Source of the DNA: Baylisascaris procyonis
Lineage: Eukaryota > Nematoda > Chromadorea > Rhabditida > Ascarididae
NCBI GenBank assembly: GCA_037389465.1
Contig: JAZARR010000078.1
Location: 5,082,501 to 5,146,500, forward strand
Direction: 5' to 3'
DNA length: 64,000 bases
Positions 1 through 11,333 of the stretch are shown one piece after another. The notes under the pieces were generated by a model. That model saw only the letters and a list, made by a program, of their open reading frames with translations. It was not told the DNA's origin and searched no databases. Positions within the stretch are counted from its first letter, which is position 1. Each line of letters begins with the position of its first letter. A program made the translations under genes and the position numbers.

Positions 1-245
1 ATTTGAAGGGTGCTTGTCGAAGTGATCTTCGAATCGAATTCTTCATGACCGCCGAAAGACAAAACAATATGTCTAAGACTTCAAATGCTCTCACAACACA
101 TTCCAACAACTACTAACTGACAACATTGTCACAAGATAACCAACGGCTATGGATGGGAACGACGGATCTCGACGAGGCTATAAAAGCGGCGCGACAATTC
201 TTTCGGGGCCAGAGCTACGGAGCGGACGGACCAGAGCGAGCGCGA

Positions 246-278
246 CATGGTGCGCCGGCCGGTAATCGAACCCGGGCC
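246..278 (-). pseudogene. tRNA-Gly 3' fragment (T-arm and acceptor), inverted copy
   Basis: On the minus strand this reads GGCCCGGGTTCGATTACC, then the acceptor strand and GCACCA: the T-arm and 3' acceptor of the same tRNA-Gly as at 280-339, in opposite orientation. The anticodon arm is absent. It forms the central end of the left arm of the fold-back element. Confidence 0.65.
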
Positions 279-279
279 T

Positions 280-339
280 TTGGTAGAATGCGCGCCTGCC
301 ACGCGGGCGGCCCGGGTTCGATTCCCTGCCGACGCACCA
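280..339 (+). pseudogene. 5'-truncated tRNA-Gly(GCC) pseudogene
   Basis: From the D-loop onward this matches eukaryotic tRNA-Gly-GCC: TGGTAGAATG, anticodon loop CTGCCAC (anticodon GCC), the variable region and T-arm GGGTTCGATTCCC with a B-box, then acceptor strand CCGACGC-A followed by CCA. The 5' acceptor strand and first half of the D-arm are missing; inverted-repeat sequence replaces them. The anticodon stem has one mismatch. A functional tRNA is therefore unlikely. The CCA after the discriminator base would be unusual for a genomic nuclear tRNA gene and hints at origin from a mature tRNA. Confidence 0.75.
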
Positions 340-590
340 TGTCGCGCTCGCTCTGGTCCGTCCGCTCCGTAGCTCTGGCCCCGAATGAATTGTCGCGCCG
401 CTTTTATAGCGTCGTCGAGATCCGTCGTTCCCATCCATAGCCGTTGGTTGTCTTGATGACAATGTTTCAGTTAGCAGTTGTTGGAATGTGTTGTGAGAGC
501 GTTTGAAGTCTTAGTCATATTGTTTTGTCTTTCGGCGGTCATGAAGAATTCGATTCGAAGATCACTTCGACAGTGCTCATTTTATGCATC

Positions 591-2518
591 CCATAGGAAA
601 CTCTTTACTATGAGTTCGGAGTGCCCTCTTTAGTTGGGGGAATAGGTTTGTCCACTCGTCGTTATCTCTTTTTTTGATAAAAAAAGAAAATGATAACAGC
701 TGTTATTGGCGTTGATGCCAGTGCTAAATTTTCAACGATGCTTTTTCAACTTTCATGCGATTTCTTGCAGCACTATTTATCGGCATGCACACAGCTTGCG
801 GAATCGAACGAAGGAAAGGTGCAGCACCTGAAGACGCATTATGAAGCAGATGCTCCAAATGCTTTGGTGAGCTCATTCTAATTTAGATATCACGATGTCC
901 CCACTGAAGCATCTGAAGAGGATAAAGGGTGTATTTAATTAATCGACGGAGATTTTTCCATGAGAGGTTTAAGCGGTCGAGGCTGTGAAATTTGCATTTG
1001 AAATCGTATTTTTTGGTTTTTCATTAAAGTTATGTTTTGAATGTTTTGATTTTGTTGGTAGTTTTTTGTCATTTTGTATAATTTTCAACACTTCTATTGT
1101 ATTTTATCATTTGTCAATTTGTCATATATGTACGAAAAAACAAACAAATATCAAGTAATGGAAAAATACACAAAGTTATCATATTCTGAATGCGGCAATA
1201 TTTCATCGATTCAGTTGGGTTGGATTTGATTGTATGGACGTAACTTACTTTCACTAATCATCGTCTCACCCTACATACTTCATTTCATTGCTGATCTCAT
1301 TGATCGGAGCTCTAAGCACCTTATGCTAAAACATATAATCGCTGGCAAGAAATCGCTACTTTTCTATCGTCTCTTCGAAGTGAAATTACAGCCATTTGAG
1401 TTATTATATGTGAAAACATCGTGTCTAGTTTATATGGTAAGTAATCAGATATTTTGGAAGGTCGTCGGCGAAGGCGCGGATCTGCAAGTTCACCAGCTTG
1501 CGTTTGCGAACAGGGTGTCACGAAGTTTTGTTATTGGCCTTTCACGGCACTCCTATAATTTATTTTGGGGGGCACTAGTTAACGTTGGCATATAAAGGCG
1601 CTGTAGGGAACTTGTCAGTCGGCGCGTTTGTGGGTAACCTGAGGTGCATAGTCCATTGAACGCTTAGGTGTAGTTAATTCCTCTATCAATCTCTTGGACA
1701 TTCAAGAAAGCCAGAGGGCTACTCCTAAGATGAGATATTTTAGTAATGAAGCAACCACCTAGTTTTTATTTCAACAAAGTTCAGGACACTTGTGGAGCAC
1801 GGGAGTGTAAGTCATGTGAATCACCTAATACGGGTCGGTTTAACTGTTCGTTCAATTCAACGTTCGATGGCCAAGAAGGTCCTGTACTTCACGATGTCTC
1901 TCTTGCTGAAGCGGCATCTTTCAGCGCGATCAATGGTAAACTACTTCATTTATAGCACATCTGAGCCAACGCTGATATTACCAAAAGAACTATATCTTTT
2001 TGCCTTTGCTTGAGGACATTGGTTCTATAATTAATTAAATTCCGCCTGAAGGTTACGAGTGATGATTTCATTGATTTTAGAGGGAGGACGCCTCACAATA
2101 AACCTTAACTCCGGGCAAAGTGCTCTACAAACTGGTGTAACCCAGCAGTCGAATTTGCATTTAGAGACCCCGGAAACTGCCCTCATACCTTATAATGCGT
2201 TATAGATTCCACCATATAATGCGCCATAGCATTTAATCGTAGTGCATAATACTTCCGCATGTGCATTATGCAGCATATTTTTTCATTCCATTCTTCTAGA
2301 GGCAGTGATATATTTGGGCCTTACAACATACTCAAAAGGAATGCTCGGGCGCCCAGGCGTAAACGGGTGTCTCATTCATGGATCTAGCTGCTTTGATACT
2401 GGCATCAACTTATGGAGTATTTTATATACTGCAGTGAGTCGGTTTTTAATTTATTCGTCTTATCGTCTGAACACAGCCATCAGTCTTTTTGTTTGGTCAA
2501 TTGAAAGAGTTGTTGCAG
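591..2518. other. Mostly non-coding; possible upstream introns of the SKN-1 gene
   Basis: Apart from one exon-like segment (771-866) there is no convincing coding sequence. Another possible short exon lies near 1393-1437: acceptor ATTACAG, 15 open codons, then a strong donor GTAAGT, but it has no recognisable content. The stretch is AT-rich and is probably 5' intron sequence of the gene that follows. Confidence 0.4.
771..866 (+). CDS. Candidate internal exon, 32 codons, unidentified
   Basis: The segment is preceded by a good acceptor (TTTCTTGCAG) and followed by a consensus-like donor (GTGAGC). Only one of the three frames is open, giving a 32-residue hydrophilic peptide beginning HYLSACTQLAESNEGK, phase 0 at both ends. 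It could be an upstream exon of the SKN-1 gene, but an extra exon would then be needed before 2519 to change phase, or it could belong to another gene. No family was recognised. Confidence 0.35.
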
Positions 2519-5500
2519 CAACAGAGTCATCGCTTGGACCACTCTCTATGTCATGGCCACTAGAAGGGGCAGGATGTGATGCAATGAGCCCGCTCGGCTG
2601 GGATAGTTGTTGTATCCCCGACACGGACTATAGGAGCACGTCAATTGTCGAGCTGCTGGATGATGCCGAATCGAGTTTGTGCTTCTCGGGTTAGCATAAT
2701 TTCATGCGCAGATTGTCGGCTTATTTAGCATCAAAATTGAATGTGGCCAGTTGAGCGCAGTGCTGCACCTTGGGACTTTTAAGGTGAAGCTGTTCAAATG
2801 TCGAGTTATGCTCTCATCATTTAACGATATACTTCTGTAGTGCATGACCGCTGAGAATGGTCCAGGTGAGAAATTACTGGAAATCGATCCTTGTTTGAAC
2901 TTGATAACTGCTAGGTTGAGCCAAGATTCATTCATTCACAAAGAAACACTTTGTCTGCTGCTGTAAAAAAAAAAAACTTTATTCTGTAACCCTTGAGGGT
3001 ACACTAATAATAAACTGCAATGAGGAAAGATGAGAGGCTCGAGTGGGGACTGGAAAATCTGACTGGTGCTGGTTCACGTGACCTTGATAGCCCAGCTTCA
3101 TGTCACGTCTTTATTACGTTTCCGCAATTCCTATCGATTTTGGTTGCTATTTATTCGTTGACGTTATCTTCTGATTGTTCTTGAAATGCTTGATGGAGAT
3201 ATCCAACATTTTTTTCATCGTTACTTGAGAGTTTCTTATCTAAGAGCGCCAGCTACTTTACATTAAGAATACCAGTAGCATATGCTGTTCTTTGCATATG
3301 CTGACGCTTTTATAGCAACCGAACCAATAGTCACCTACTGTGCTCTCATGTCTGATTTGTTATCCCCCTTGCGAAAACCATCGAACTTCATTAACTTTGC
3401 ATCTAGACCTTGTTTTTCACTCATTGTTTTCATTTATTTAAAAACTGGGCTTGCAGCTCAAGGAAAATAACCCCTTCCATCCTCTCCTTCCTAAACATTT
3501 TAAGGGCGCGATTTTCTTGATTCCTTTCCAGATTAAACAGTCTTGAGGGTCATTCCGTTCTCGTGACAGCTAATGTTGCTTCCAGTGTATATCTTTTTTT
3601 TTTTTTTTTCAGCGAATGTGGGTTTATTAAGATAGTTTTCAGCTTCTGTAGCAGATACGAACGCATCTTGGGACGTCAGTCAACGACGGCCCGTCTGCTT
3701 ATCGCCACAATTTCGTCTTCCTTCGAATAAGGTGTTCCACTTGTGCATGCTTTCAAATACTTGAGCACGCTTCTTTTCACTGCTGAATATTCCACCGCTA
3801 GTCCCGTCGAAACACACTTCCTGTTGTATACTACTCCTCCTCTATCTCCCCCCTTCCCCATGTCCAATACTGTGGAGTGAAACCGTTTTCAGTGGGGAGG
3901 TGCGCTGATCCATATCAAAGTTCCGTATCAGCATGTAGATTTCCCTTTACCATAAAATCCGGGAATTTTGCTTAATAACACCTACCAGAGCGGAATGGGT
4001 AAGATTGTTAGGGCGTAAGTATAGCTGGACTACGAGATTGTAACGGCGTAATTTAACTTTTCTTTATGTATAACAGAAGTGTAGTTCAAGGGAAGTGCAC
4101 TAGAATATGAAATATGCTTTAGAACAAAGGCTCTTATGCAAACCTTCCACATGCAGTACTAACGTGACTCTAAACCACATCCTAGTACAGGTATTTATTG
4201 TGCTGTTCATAGATACATTAAACGCATAGCTGTAGTAAAAAGCGGGGGAAGTGAGGGGAAGGGCATTTTTTTTCGACGCAAACTCCGCGCATTGCCTTTG
4301 CATCGTATTTTTGTATTGTAGAGGTCCACATGAGTTCGGGATCGCTTTTTCTAACCTTACGAATTAATGAGGACACGCAATTTGAGAATTTAGGAACATG
4401 AATAGACATTTGTTCTTGAGCTGATGTGCCAAAAAAATTTTATAATCATTGTGTTGTGCACCAATGCTGTGAAATGGCTGTTTCAAAATTTGATATCGTT
4501 TTTTTGTTCTCCTAGCCCCGAAGCCAGCATGCCAAGACGTCGAAAATTGTTTGGTGAGCTGATTGTTGGTTGTAAAAAAAAAGACCCTCTCTTCTCAAAA
4601 AGAAGCGCTATCTGTGCAAAGAATTCGAAATCGTTGGATTCCCACCAGGGGATTGTATGTTTTTCTGGAGTCTGAAATATAAATGTTACTGCAGTGACAT
4701 CTCTTCTGCGAACAATACCCAACATGGGTGGTCGTGGGTGTGTTGACTAAAAACATCGGAAAAGATATGTTATGAGGAGTGGTTTAGGTTGATATTTGCA
4801 AAGCCATCATTGTTGCTGTGGAGTGCTCGTTTGCAGATAGCGAATTTACCTTGCCTTCTGAAACAGGATGTTGTCCTTATAATACGGTTGTTGTTTTCAG
4901 TATCCATCGGATGGATTCTCTTCGAAAACGAATTCGAGCAGTGTTTGTCGCAGGTAGGTTTTTTATTTGAGGCTATTGAGAAGGTAGCAGTCATCTCATT
5001 TCCACTCAACTTTAACTGGGATAGCGTTCTTGGGTTTCATAACTCAAATAAGATGGTGGCAGTGAAACTCACATAGACAAATAAAGTTTGCGTTTTCTAT
5101 CTGTCTACCAGAAACTGCAAGACATTCACCTAGCACATCTCTCGCATAAAATCCAATAGCCGTTTTGGCAGGAGTGGAATCGGGCACTGTCGCTAACGTC
5201 ATGCTCTCAAAAAAGCATTTATTTCTCGAAGCCTTACAGCCAGTCGTCTGAGAGTCTCGATGGAGAGGAACGATCGGTGCTCGAGGTGAGTTCCTCTTCG
5301 GCGACTCCACCTCGTTTTTATGGATCCTCATCGCCAATATTCGATGAAAATGACGAAGATGAGAGTTCAACTGCGTCAGCTCATACCAGCAGATCGAGGT
5401 AGATGGAGCAATTGGCTCTGCTTTTTGATCCCTTGAGTTGCAGCGATGTGTTAATTACCTCGTACGATTTCAGTTCATAAAAATTTTGTCAATGCCTAGC

Positions 5501-7425
5501 TTGTTGTATTCTCATAAGTAATATAAAGAACATTGCTGAACATTGTGCTGATTGCTTTTAAACATAAGAATAGCTGAACGATGAGTCCTGTGATTGATAG
5601 CGCCGATTACAGTGATCACCAGCTTCCTTCACTTGTTCGTTTTTGTTGTTTTCCTTCATCCAATATCCAACTTCCACTGGTGTCTTTTCACTTGCGGGAT
5701 TTTCCCATCGTTGCACATGATGTCCTTTGCATATTGCCCTTTCGTATCCTGGATGACCAGTGACATACAAGTTCTTCCTTGATTCCATCATTGTTTTTTT
5801 TTTTTTAACGGGATTTCATCTCTTCTTTGTTCTTCTCGATGTTCTACTACGCAGAGCAATACTTGACTCCTGTGGTGAAGCATTTTTTAAAGAGGTTATT
5901 CTTGATGAGGTGACGCGGCAATCGGACATTCGCACACCTGAAACGGTTGGCTACAGTGGCGTAAAATTTTTGGGAGCGTGACGCTTCCGATAATCCCCCT
6001 TCCCCTCATACCTATCCTCCGTTCACTTTCTATTTTTCTGCTTATTTTCCGAATATCGTCATATTCAGCTCTTCAGAAATTATTTGTAGTTTTTGTAGAT
6101 CGTGAGTTGATGAGTCCATCGTCATCCGCGATTTGTTGATAAAAGTTCTGTAAAATTAGGATCCCCTCTGCTTACTTTCTTGGAGTTCTGGACTTGTGGT
6201 GGTGTTTTGCTCACACCTCTACTTTTTTGCAACTCCCTGAAAAAGTTGTTCTTCGCAGCGCAATATTTTCACCTGAAGCATCCAATCTGCACAGTTTAGA
6301 TTGTCTGTTTTGGAATGACTATGGACGGTTCTATAACATTTTCACGGAAATGAACGTGAATGACCGGTGTATGAACACGAATAATTCAAATGTTTTTACT
6401 TGCTTAGTTGAAATTGGCCTGAATGCGTTGATGAAATCGGAAGAGTGGCAAATAACATTATAAGATTAGCCATTCATGTGAAATCATGAATTCTGCCCGT
6501 TTTACCCATTCTGATTATTGCTTTGATTAGTTGTTCGGAGTGCTGCAAAAGCTTTGTAACTGCGCAGCTTTTGTTGCATGCTGTTTGGATGAATCAGCGA
6601 TCATTGAATACGCTTCGTCACCGCTGGGCTGTGCCACATACGCCCAAAATTCATCCTTTTTGATGCAGATTTTAGTGTTTTGTAGAATCCATAGCGTGCT
6701 TAGGAGTGGAATTTCGTCCACACTTTTATATTCATGTCATTACCAGGTAGTATTTTTCTTGACTATGACGTTCACCGTTCGCAAGGCAGAACCGTGTTTT
6801 AGTGGTCAGATGGAGGAGGGACAAAGCGAAAGGCAGGACGTACGAGGGCCTGGCCGTCGATCGAGGGATGAGGAGTTGGCACGTCAGTATGCGTTGCCGG
6901 CGAGTGCCGCACAGATCTCGTCGATGCCTCTTATAGAATTGAATCGGTTGATTCATACGGCACAGTTGAGTCAAGTGCAACAGCACATCGTCCGGAAGAT
7001 TCGTCGAAGAGGTTTGCTTGCTCGAACCTCTCCTCCCACTGCATTATTTTGCTTGCTTGTTGACCACCATTTTTAATCTTTGATGAATTCACAGAGGAAA
7101 ACCACTCTCGGTGGTCTTTGTCTTAGAAATCCGTTGCTATTTCTCGTGGGTGCACCCAAACAGGAGTTCGGCAAACTGCCATGTTACGTCCCTTTTATGA
7201 GTAAGTCAAACCTGGCCTGGTCTGAGTGCAGCTCCCCTTTCCCTCCCTCCTCTACCTCCCCCTACCCCCAACCTCTTCTTCTTCTCTACTTTCTCCCAAC
7301 CTTTTCTTCCTTCTTTCCTGACTCCTATGAGATGATGAATGATGGCATTTAAAGGGAAAAACAAGTTGGCAGCGAGGTCGTGCAGACAGCGCAAAAACGA
7401 CAAGCGCGTGTTGTTGTCGCGGTAA
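2519..7425 (+). CDS. skn-1: SKN-1-type transcription factor, 3' part (CNC-like basic region, no zipper)
   Basis: Proposed exons: 2519-2689, 4516-4553, 4901-4953, 5240-5398, 6803-7011 and 7355-7425; the phases chain without conflict (232 codons plus stop). The last two exons carry the diagnostic part: RDEELARQYALPASAAQISS, then the basic region across the final junction, KIRRRG then KNKLAARSCRQRK, and a stop nine codons later. As in C. elegans SKN-1, a CNC-type DNA-binding region is present and no leucine zipper follows. Upstream exons give a Ser-rich stretch including SSSVCRSQSSES and PPRFYGSSSP, resembling the SKN-1 region before the DNA-binding domain. SKN-1/Nrf proteins act in the nucleus to drive oxidative-stress and detoxification genes. 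The final acceptor (TTTAAAG) is non-consensus but is the only one found that restores the conserved basic region. Exon 2519-2689 (acidic, Ser-rich) is supported only by splice signals and phase. The 5' exons, including any DIDLID-type activation segment, were not found. Confidence 0.85.
7235..7320. repeat. CT-rich low-complexity tract in the last SKN-1 intron
   Basis: About 85 bases of almost pure pyrimidine (CCCTTTCCCTCCCTCC..., TTCTTCTTCTC) within the intron 7012-7354, ending some 35 bases before the non-consensus TTTAAAG acceptor of the terminal SKN-1 exon. It may supply the polypyrimidine signal that the acceptor itself lacks. Confidence 0.7.
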
Positions 7426-8313
7426 AACAACTCCAGCAGAGAAATGCTTGAACACGATCTTTCAGGTTTTCTTTCCCATATTTTGTTACTGATACTTAGC
7501 CCACTTTATCCTTGATTTATGGTTTACCTGGAATTTATGAAAACGTTTCCCGAATCGTTTCTAAACTCCACTTTATATGCTTCAAAGTTAGTTAATTCCC
7601 AGGCCTGTCCAGGTGGTTAGATGGATCAACCACCCAATTCCTTTCTTCGTGCATAGATCGAGGTGTGAAATTACTTCGAAAGATTCTCAACTGAAATAGG
7701 GCCTAGGATCTAAGCTCCTAAAATGTGTGAAGCCCAGCTATTTTGCGAATGTATCGAATAAGTTTGAATTGAAGAGGGGCACTGAGTGACTTTGGCGATT
7801 AGCTGTGAAAGCGTGAAGTGTTGTTCAGGTGTCTTATCCATCAACATAAATGCGAATGTAACCGAATCACTATTCATCTTCTTTTCACGTTTTAGACTTG
7901 CGTTATCGGCCGTTGCGCTCATTGGAAGATTCACGCCAATATGCGTATGCGTAGAGAGTTGGATCGCTACCATATTGACATATAGTGAACAGCTGTGTTT
8001 CCATTGGAATAGCTATCTCTGCATGGCACCTTTCGATAGTCACACACAACGTTAACACTTGCAGCCGATTTCCGTTGGCGTTTTGGTTAGGGAGGCAAAG
8101 GGGGGAGGAGGGGACATGAAAGTTCTGATTAGCAATAGTTAGAGGGTCGTTTTTCGTGTTAGACATTGTACGCTATAGTTTCACTAACGTCAGAATTCTG
8201 CTTCCATCGTAGGAGTTCGTTACCCTGGGGTTTTTGCGAAGTGAACGTGCGGCAAGCGGACACTGCATAGGAGAAACGTAATGGTAATGTACTCGAGGTA
8301 AGCAGACAGTAAA

Positions 8314-8319
8314 AATAAA
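8314..8319 (+). terminator. Possible polyadenylation signal for the SKN-1 gene
   Basis: AATAAA lies about 890 bases after the SKN-1 stop codon. No earlier canonical signal was noticed, so this is the best candidate, but a variant hexamer closer in is possible. Confidence 0.35.
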
Positions 8320-8916
8320 GCCACGAACCTTCTCCCAAGGGAAGGGTTCGAGTAGGTGGGTCGTGATTGGCGGTCATCTGCTGCAAACTATCCTAGAATA
8401 CGCTTTCGGAATCGACATTGACAAATTAGCTTATCCTTTCGCTGATTTATTTTTGTTTTTATGGTGTCTTGTCGGCACTTCGCGTGACCCTTATCCCCCG
8501 ATCACCTCATTTGTTATATACGTTCGTTTACGCCTTATACTACTCATTCCTGTCCTGGCCTCACAATTATTCGCTATCGTTGTAAGTGGTAAGTGTATTC
8601 ATCATGTTTTAGAGCCTCATTCATGCTTTGGTCTCTTTTTTCCGCTCACTGTAAACAAATTTGTGGGGATACGTCATGTGGCTGTCGTGTTTATGCGCCT
8701 ATGTATCTGCGTATGTCTCTATGTGCAAAAAAAAAAAAAATTCAGCGGTGAAATTGGGTGCCGCATAGTGTATAATGGAGGTATTAGTAGCTTGCAGTCG
8801 TTCTGCACAGACGAAGCAAGCTCACCAGGTTGCGGCAAATAGTTTTGCACTAGACAAGATCTAAACTTTCAAGAAAACGCGTCATGAACGGATATGAAAG
8901 CAGCTTTGTTGTTCAG

Positions 8917-9193
8917 AACGATGAGCCTTGATCGCAACGAGAAACACACTTCAGATGCGTTTTTTTTGTCTGCCGTCAATCGGGAAGGAAGACGCGTGTA
9001 TTCTATAAATGGTCGCGGCTATGAGAAATTTAAACATTTAGCGAAATTGGAAGGACGCATAAGACAGTTGATATGCTTTGCCATTTACTGGTTCTACACT
9101 CATTTTTCTCTCTTCATTGATATGCCGGTTGATCGCGGTGTTTTCATGCATCGTGTGATGTTTTTAGCGACGGGTTTCAGTGTTTTTATTTAG
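8917..9193 (+). CDS. Small ORF with possible spliced-leader acceptor, unidentified
   Basis: TTGTTGTTCAG is followed after four bases by an ATG at 8921 that opens a 90-codon frame to a TAG at 9193. The first half is hydrophilic (SLDRNEKHTSDAFF near the start, GRGYEKFKHLAKLEGR in the middle); the second half has a hydrophobic stretch. The acceptor plus very short leader is what a trans-spliced nematode mRNA start looks like, and the ORF may be only a first exon. No family was recognised; it could also be chance within intergenic sequence. Confidence 0.3.
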
Positions 9194-9526
9194 TCACCTC
9201 GTTCACTGATCATCGTCGTGCAGTGTAATTCGATACATTTGTTGATTATGGTTGGAAGTAGCTGTCATGCTCCCTCTGTCTGTACGGTTAGGGCATGAAA
9301 TATAAGAAGGGCGGAAAATGTGCTTTAAAGGGGTTGCAAAAATATTTTTGGAGTGAGTTGTAGGACAAAGGATGGGATTATCTTATGCACACATAAATGA
9401 TCTCAAAGAAAGATTATAGCAGTTGAAGCACATTCCAAAAGTTCGGCATTTTCCGCTCTGCAATGATATGATACGATGCGGTTTTTACTTCCTCGATGGA
9501 AATTTATTACTGTTTTTTGGCACTCT

Positions 9527-10046
9527 TGCAGAGAACAATGGCACCCTGGCTGCGAACCGCGAACGGAGCTGAGCTCCTGCTCCGCATGGCGTAGGCACCA
9601 CTACCATACTGAGCAGTCTGCAAACGAATACTAACACACGTCAGAGAAACTTGAAAGCTTGTAGTAAAAACATGCAGTTTTCTCCGTCATTCAAATGAGA
9701 GTGTCAAGTAATGTCTCCACGCAAAATTTCGGCCCGAATGGGAAGTGCAACTGCTGCATGGGCCATCGTTCTCTGCAATCTTTGAGTAGTGCAGCACAGA
9801 TGGCCCCTCCAGCAAGTGCACTTCCCCTCCTTCAATTGAGTCGAAATTTTGCATGCAGACATTATTTGACACCCTCACTTGAATGATGGAAAAAAATTGC
9901 GTGCTTCTACTATAAGTTTTCAAGTTTCTCTGACGAGTGTTAATATTCGTTCGCAGAGTGCAGATGCGGTAATGGTGCGTACGCAGGGTTGCGCAGGAGG
10001 CTCCGTTCGCAGTTCGCAGTCGGGGGTGGTGCCAACGTTCTCTGCA
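9527..10046. repeat. Fold-back / MITE-like inverted repeat, about 520 bp
   Basis: The element begins TGCAGAGAAC and ends with its reverse complement GTTCTCTGCA. Arms of about 240-250 bp align with moderate divergence: for example CGTCAGAGAAACTTGAAA in the left arm (about 9640) and its complement near 9930, and ATGCAAAATTTCG-like sequence on both sides of the centre near 9790. A further GTTCTCTGCA occurs internally near 9770. There is no transposase. The arms differ more than those of the element at 1-590, so this insertion is probably older. No clear target-site duplication was seen. Confidence 0.75.
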
Positions 10047-10500
10047 ACTGTGCCCGTTTTTCTAGCTGAAATGTTTTTTTTGTGTTTCGTTATGCTTAAA
10101 TAATGATTGTCGAATCACTCTGATTGTGTGAGTGCCGTAAAGTGTCAAAGTTGATTATATATGCTAGCATGTATGTTTTGCTTTTAATACACTCTCTTTT
10201 CTACCCTTAATATTTCATAAATCACTTCTCTCGATTCTGCTCCGATTGGGATAATGAGGCACTTGAGCATTGCCTTTCTTTGCTGATTGTCTTTCGATTC
10301 CTAAAGTTTGAATTATGATAATAGTGGGCCACTCTACGGCTTTTCTCTATTCCCGGTTTAGTTGAGGTGGGATTGTGCAAACTGCGAGTTTCTTTTGAGT
10401 GTAGAAATTTCCTTACAAATGCTGCAAACTTTGCCGTGGATTGATGCATATCCTAGTTTAAAAAAAGATGGTGTGATGTGTGTTGCTTATATTTTTGAAG

Positions 10501-11019
10501 GGACCTAACCGCATCTTCATCCGAACTCGAGAGGGTGTTCCACTTTATACAAAGGTGAACAAAAATTTAGTACACCTCTAGATATTTATGTTTGTGAATA
10601 TTAATGAACTGATTGCATCGGCTGAGAAGTTGGTTGCATCGTTTGGCGTCGTGATGTTTTGGTGCGAGTTGCGCTGTTGCGAATTGGTATTGATATCATT
10701 GGAGCACGGCAATTCGAGTACCTTCGCAGTGAGTATTTGTAAACTGATGCCGCCGATAGTCGTGATCGCTGAATGGACCTTACCCGGTGGGTACCACTTA
10801 TTCGCTTTGTCACCGAAAGATTGCTACAGATGCAAATATCCTGATATAGAAACCACTACATCTATTTGTGGCAAGATAGATTACTCCTGGTCAAAGTGAA
10901 TTGAAATGGGCGATGAAGTATTGTTTCGACTCAGGTGTGGCGTCCACTACCTTCCGCGTTTGAGGACTAACAGTGACGACGATCGACGTGATGAGTTATT
11001 GAAGGAAATGAGTTCATAG
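10501..11019 (+). CDS. Weak exon candidates of an unidentified small gene
   Basis: Two segments look exon-like. At 10501-10554, 18 open codons (GPNRIFIRTREGVPLYTK) lie between a TTTTGAAG acceptor and a GTGAAC donor. At 10935-11019, after TTCGACTCAG, a charged C-terminal peptide (CGVHYLPRLR...DELLKEMSS) ends in TAG; it can also be read from an ATG at 10906. The sequence between (about 10610-10735) is open in more than one frame and no consistent phase chain could be built. No family was recognised, so a real gene here is uncertain. Confidence 0.25.
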
Positions 11020-11241
11020 TCGAAAATGGTAACTGGAAGACAGCATTTTGGACATCTCGTCAGAGTTGATTTATATCGGCGCCAGATTTCACCAGTGGGG
11101 ATACTGAGCTAAGGCTGGTTTACAGTTACTTTTGAAAAGGTCAGAAGTAAATCCGGCAAGATCAAACCACTCCAGATCTGCCGAGTCTGGAAACCCGACA
11201 TTCCTGCCATCCCTATAGAAGATTAAAATGCATATGAGGTT

Positions 11242-11333
11242 AAGGTTGCAGGATGAAATCTCCGTTTGATTCTTCAACTTCTGCTCTAAGGTTGCAGGAT
11301 GAAATCTCCGCTTGATTCTTCAACATCTGCTCT
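11242..11333. repeat. 46-bp direct tandem duplication
   Basis: Two adjacent 46-base units, each starting AAGGTTGCAGGATGAAATCT and ending CTGCTCT (11242-11287 and 11288-11333), differ at only two positions. This is a recent local duplication in non-coding DNA. Confidence 0.9.

Larger units (their letters stand above)
1..590. repeat. Fold-back (long inverted repeat) element with tRNA-like centre
   Basis: The sequence from about base 10 to 278 recurs as its reverse complement from about 305 to 580, with scattered mismatches (for example GTCTAAGAC versus GACTAAGTC). The arms share GTCGAAGTGATCTTCGAATC near the outer ends. Each arm carries a CTATAAAAGC box (178-187 and its mirror near 400) and ends centrally in a tRNA-Gly T-arm and acceptor. 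No transposase ORF is present; the three overlapping ORFs here are by-products of the palindrome. It resembles a non-autonomous fold-back element or MITE that captured tRNA sequence. The left end may run past the window edge and no target-site duplication could be confirmed. Confidence 0.8.

Noticed and set aside
126..462. Overlapping ORFs on both strands at the left end (peptides such as GNRTRAFG)
   Set aside because: They translate the inverted repeat and tRNA-Gly fragments; GNRTR-type peptides are a common artefact of tRNA T-arms.
8363..8842. 159-codon plus-strand ORF with hydrophobic stretches
   Set aside because: Starts at a GTG just after the probable SKN-1 poly(A) signal, ends in low-complexity sequence with a poly-A run translated as Lys, and shows no family resemblance.
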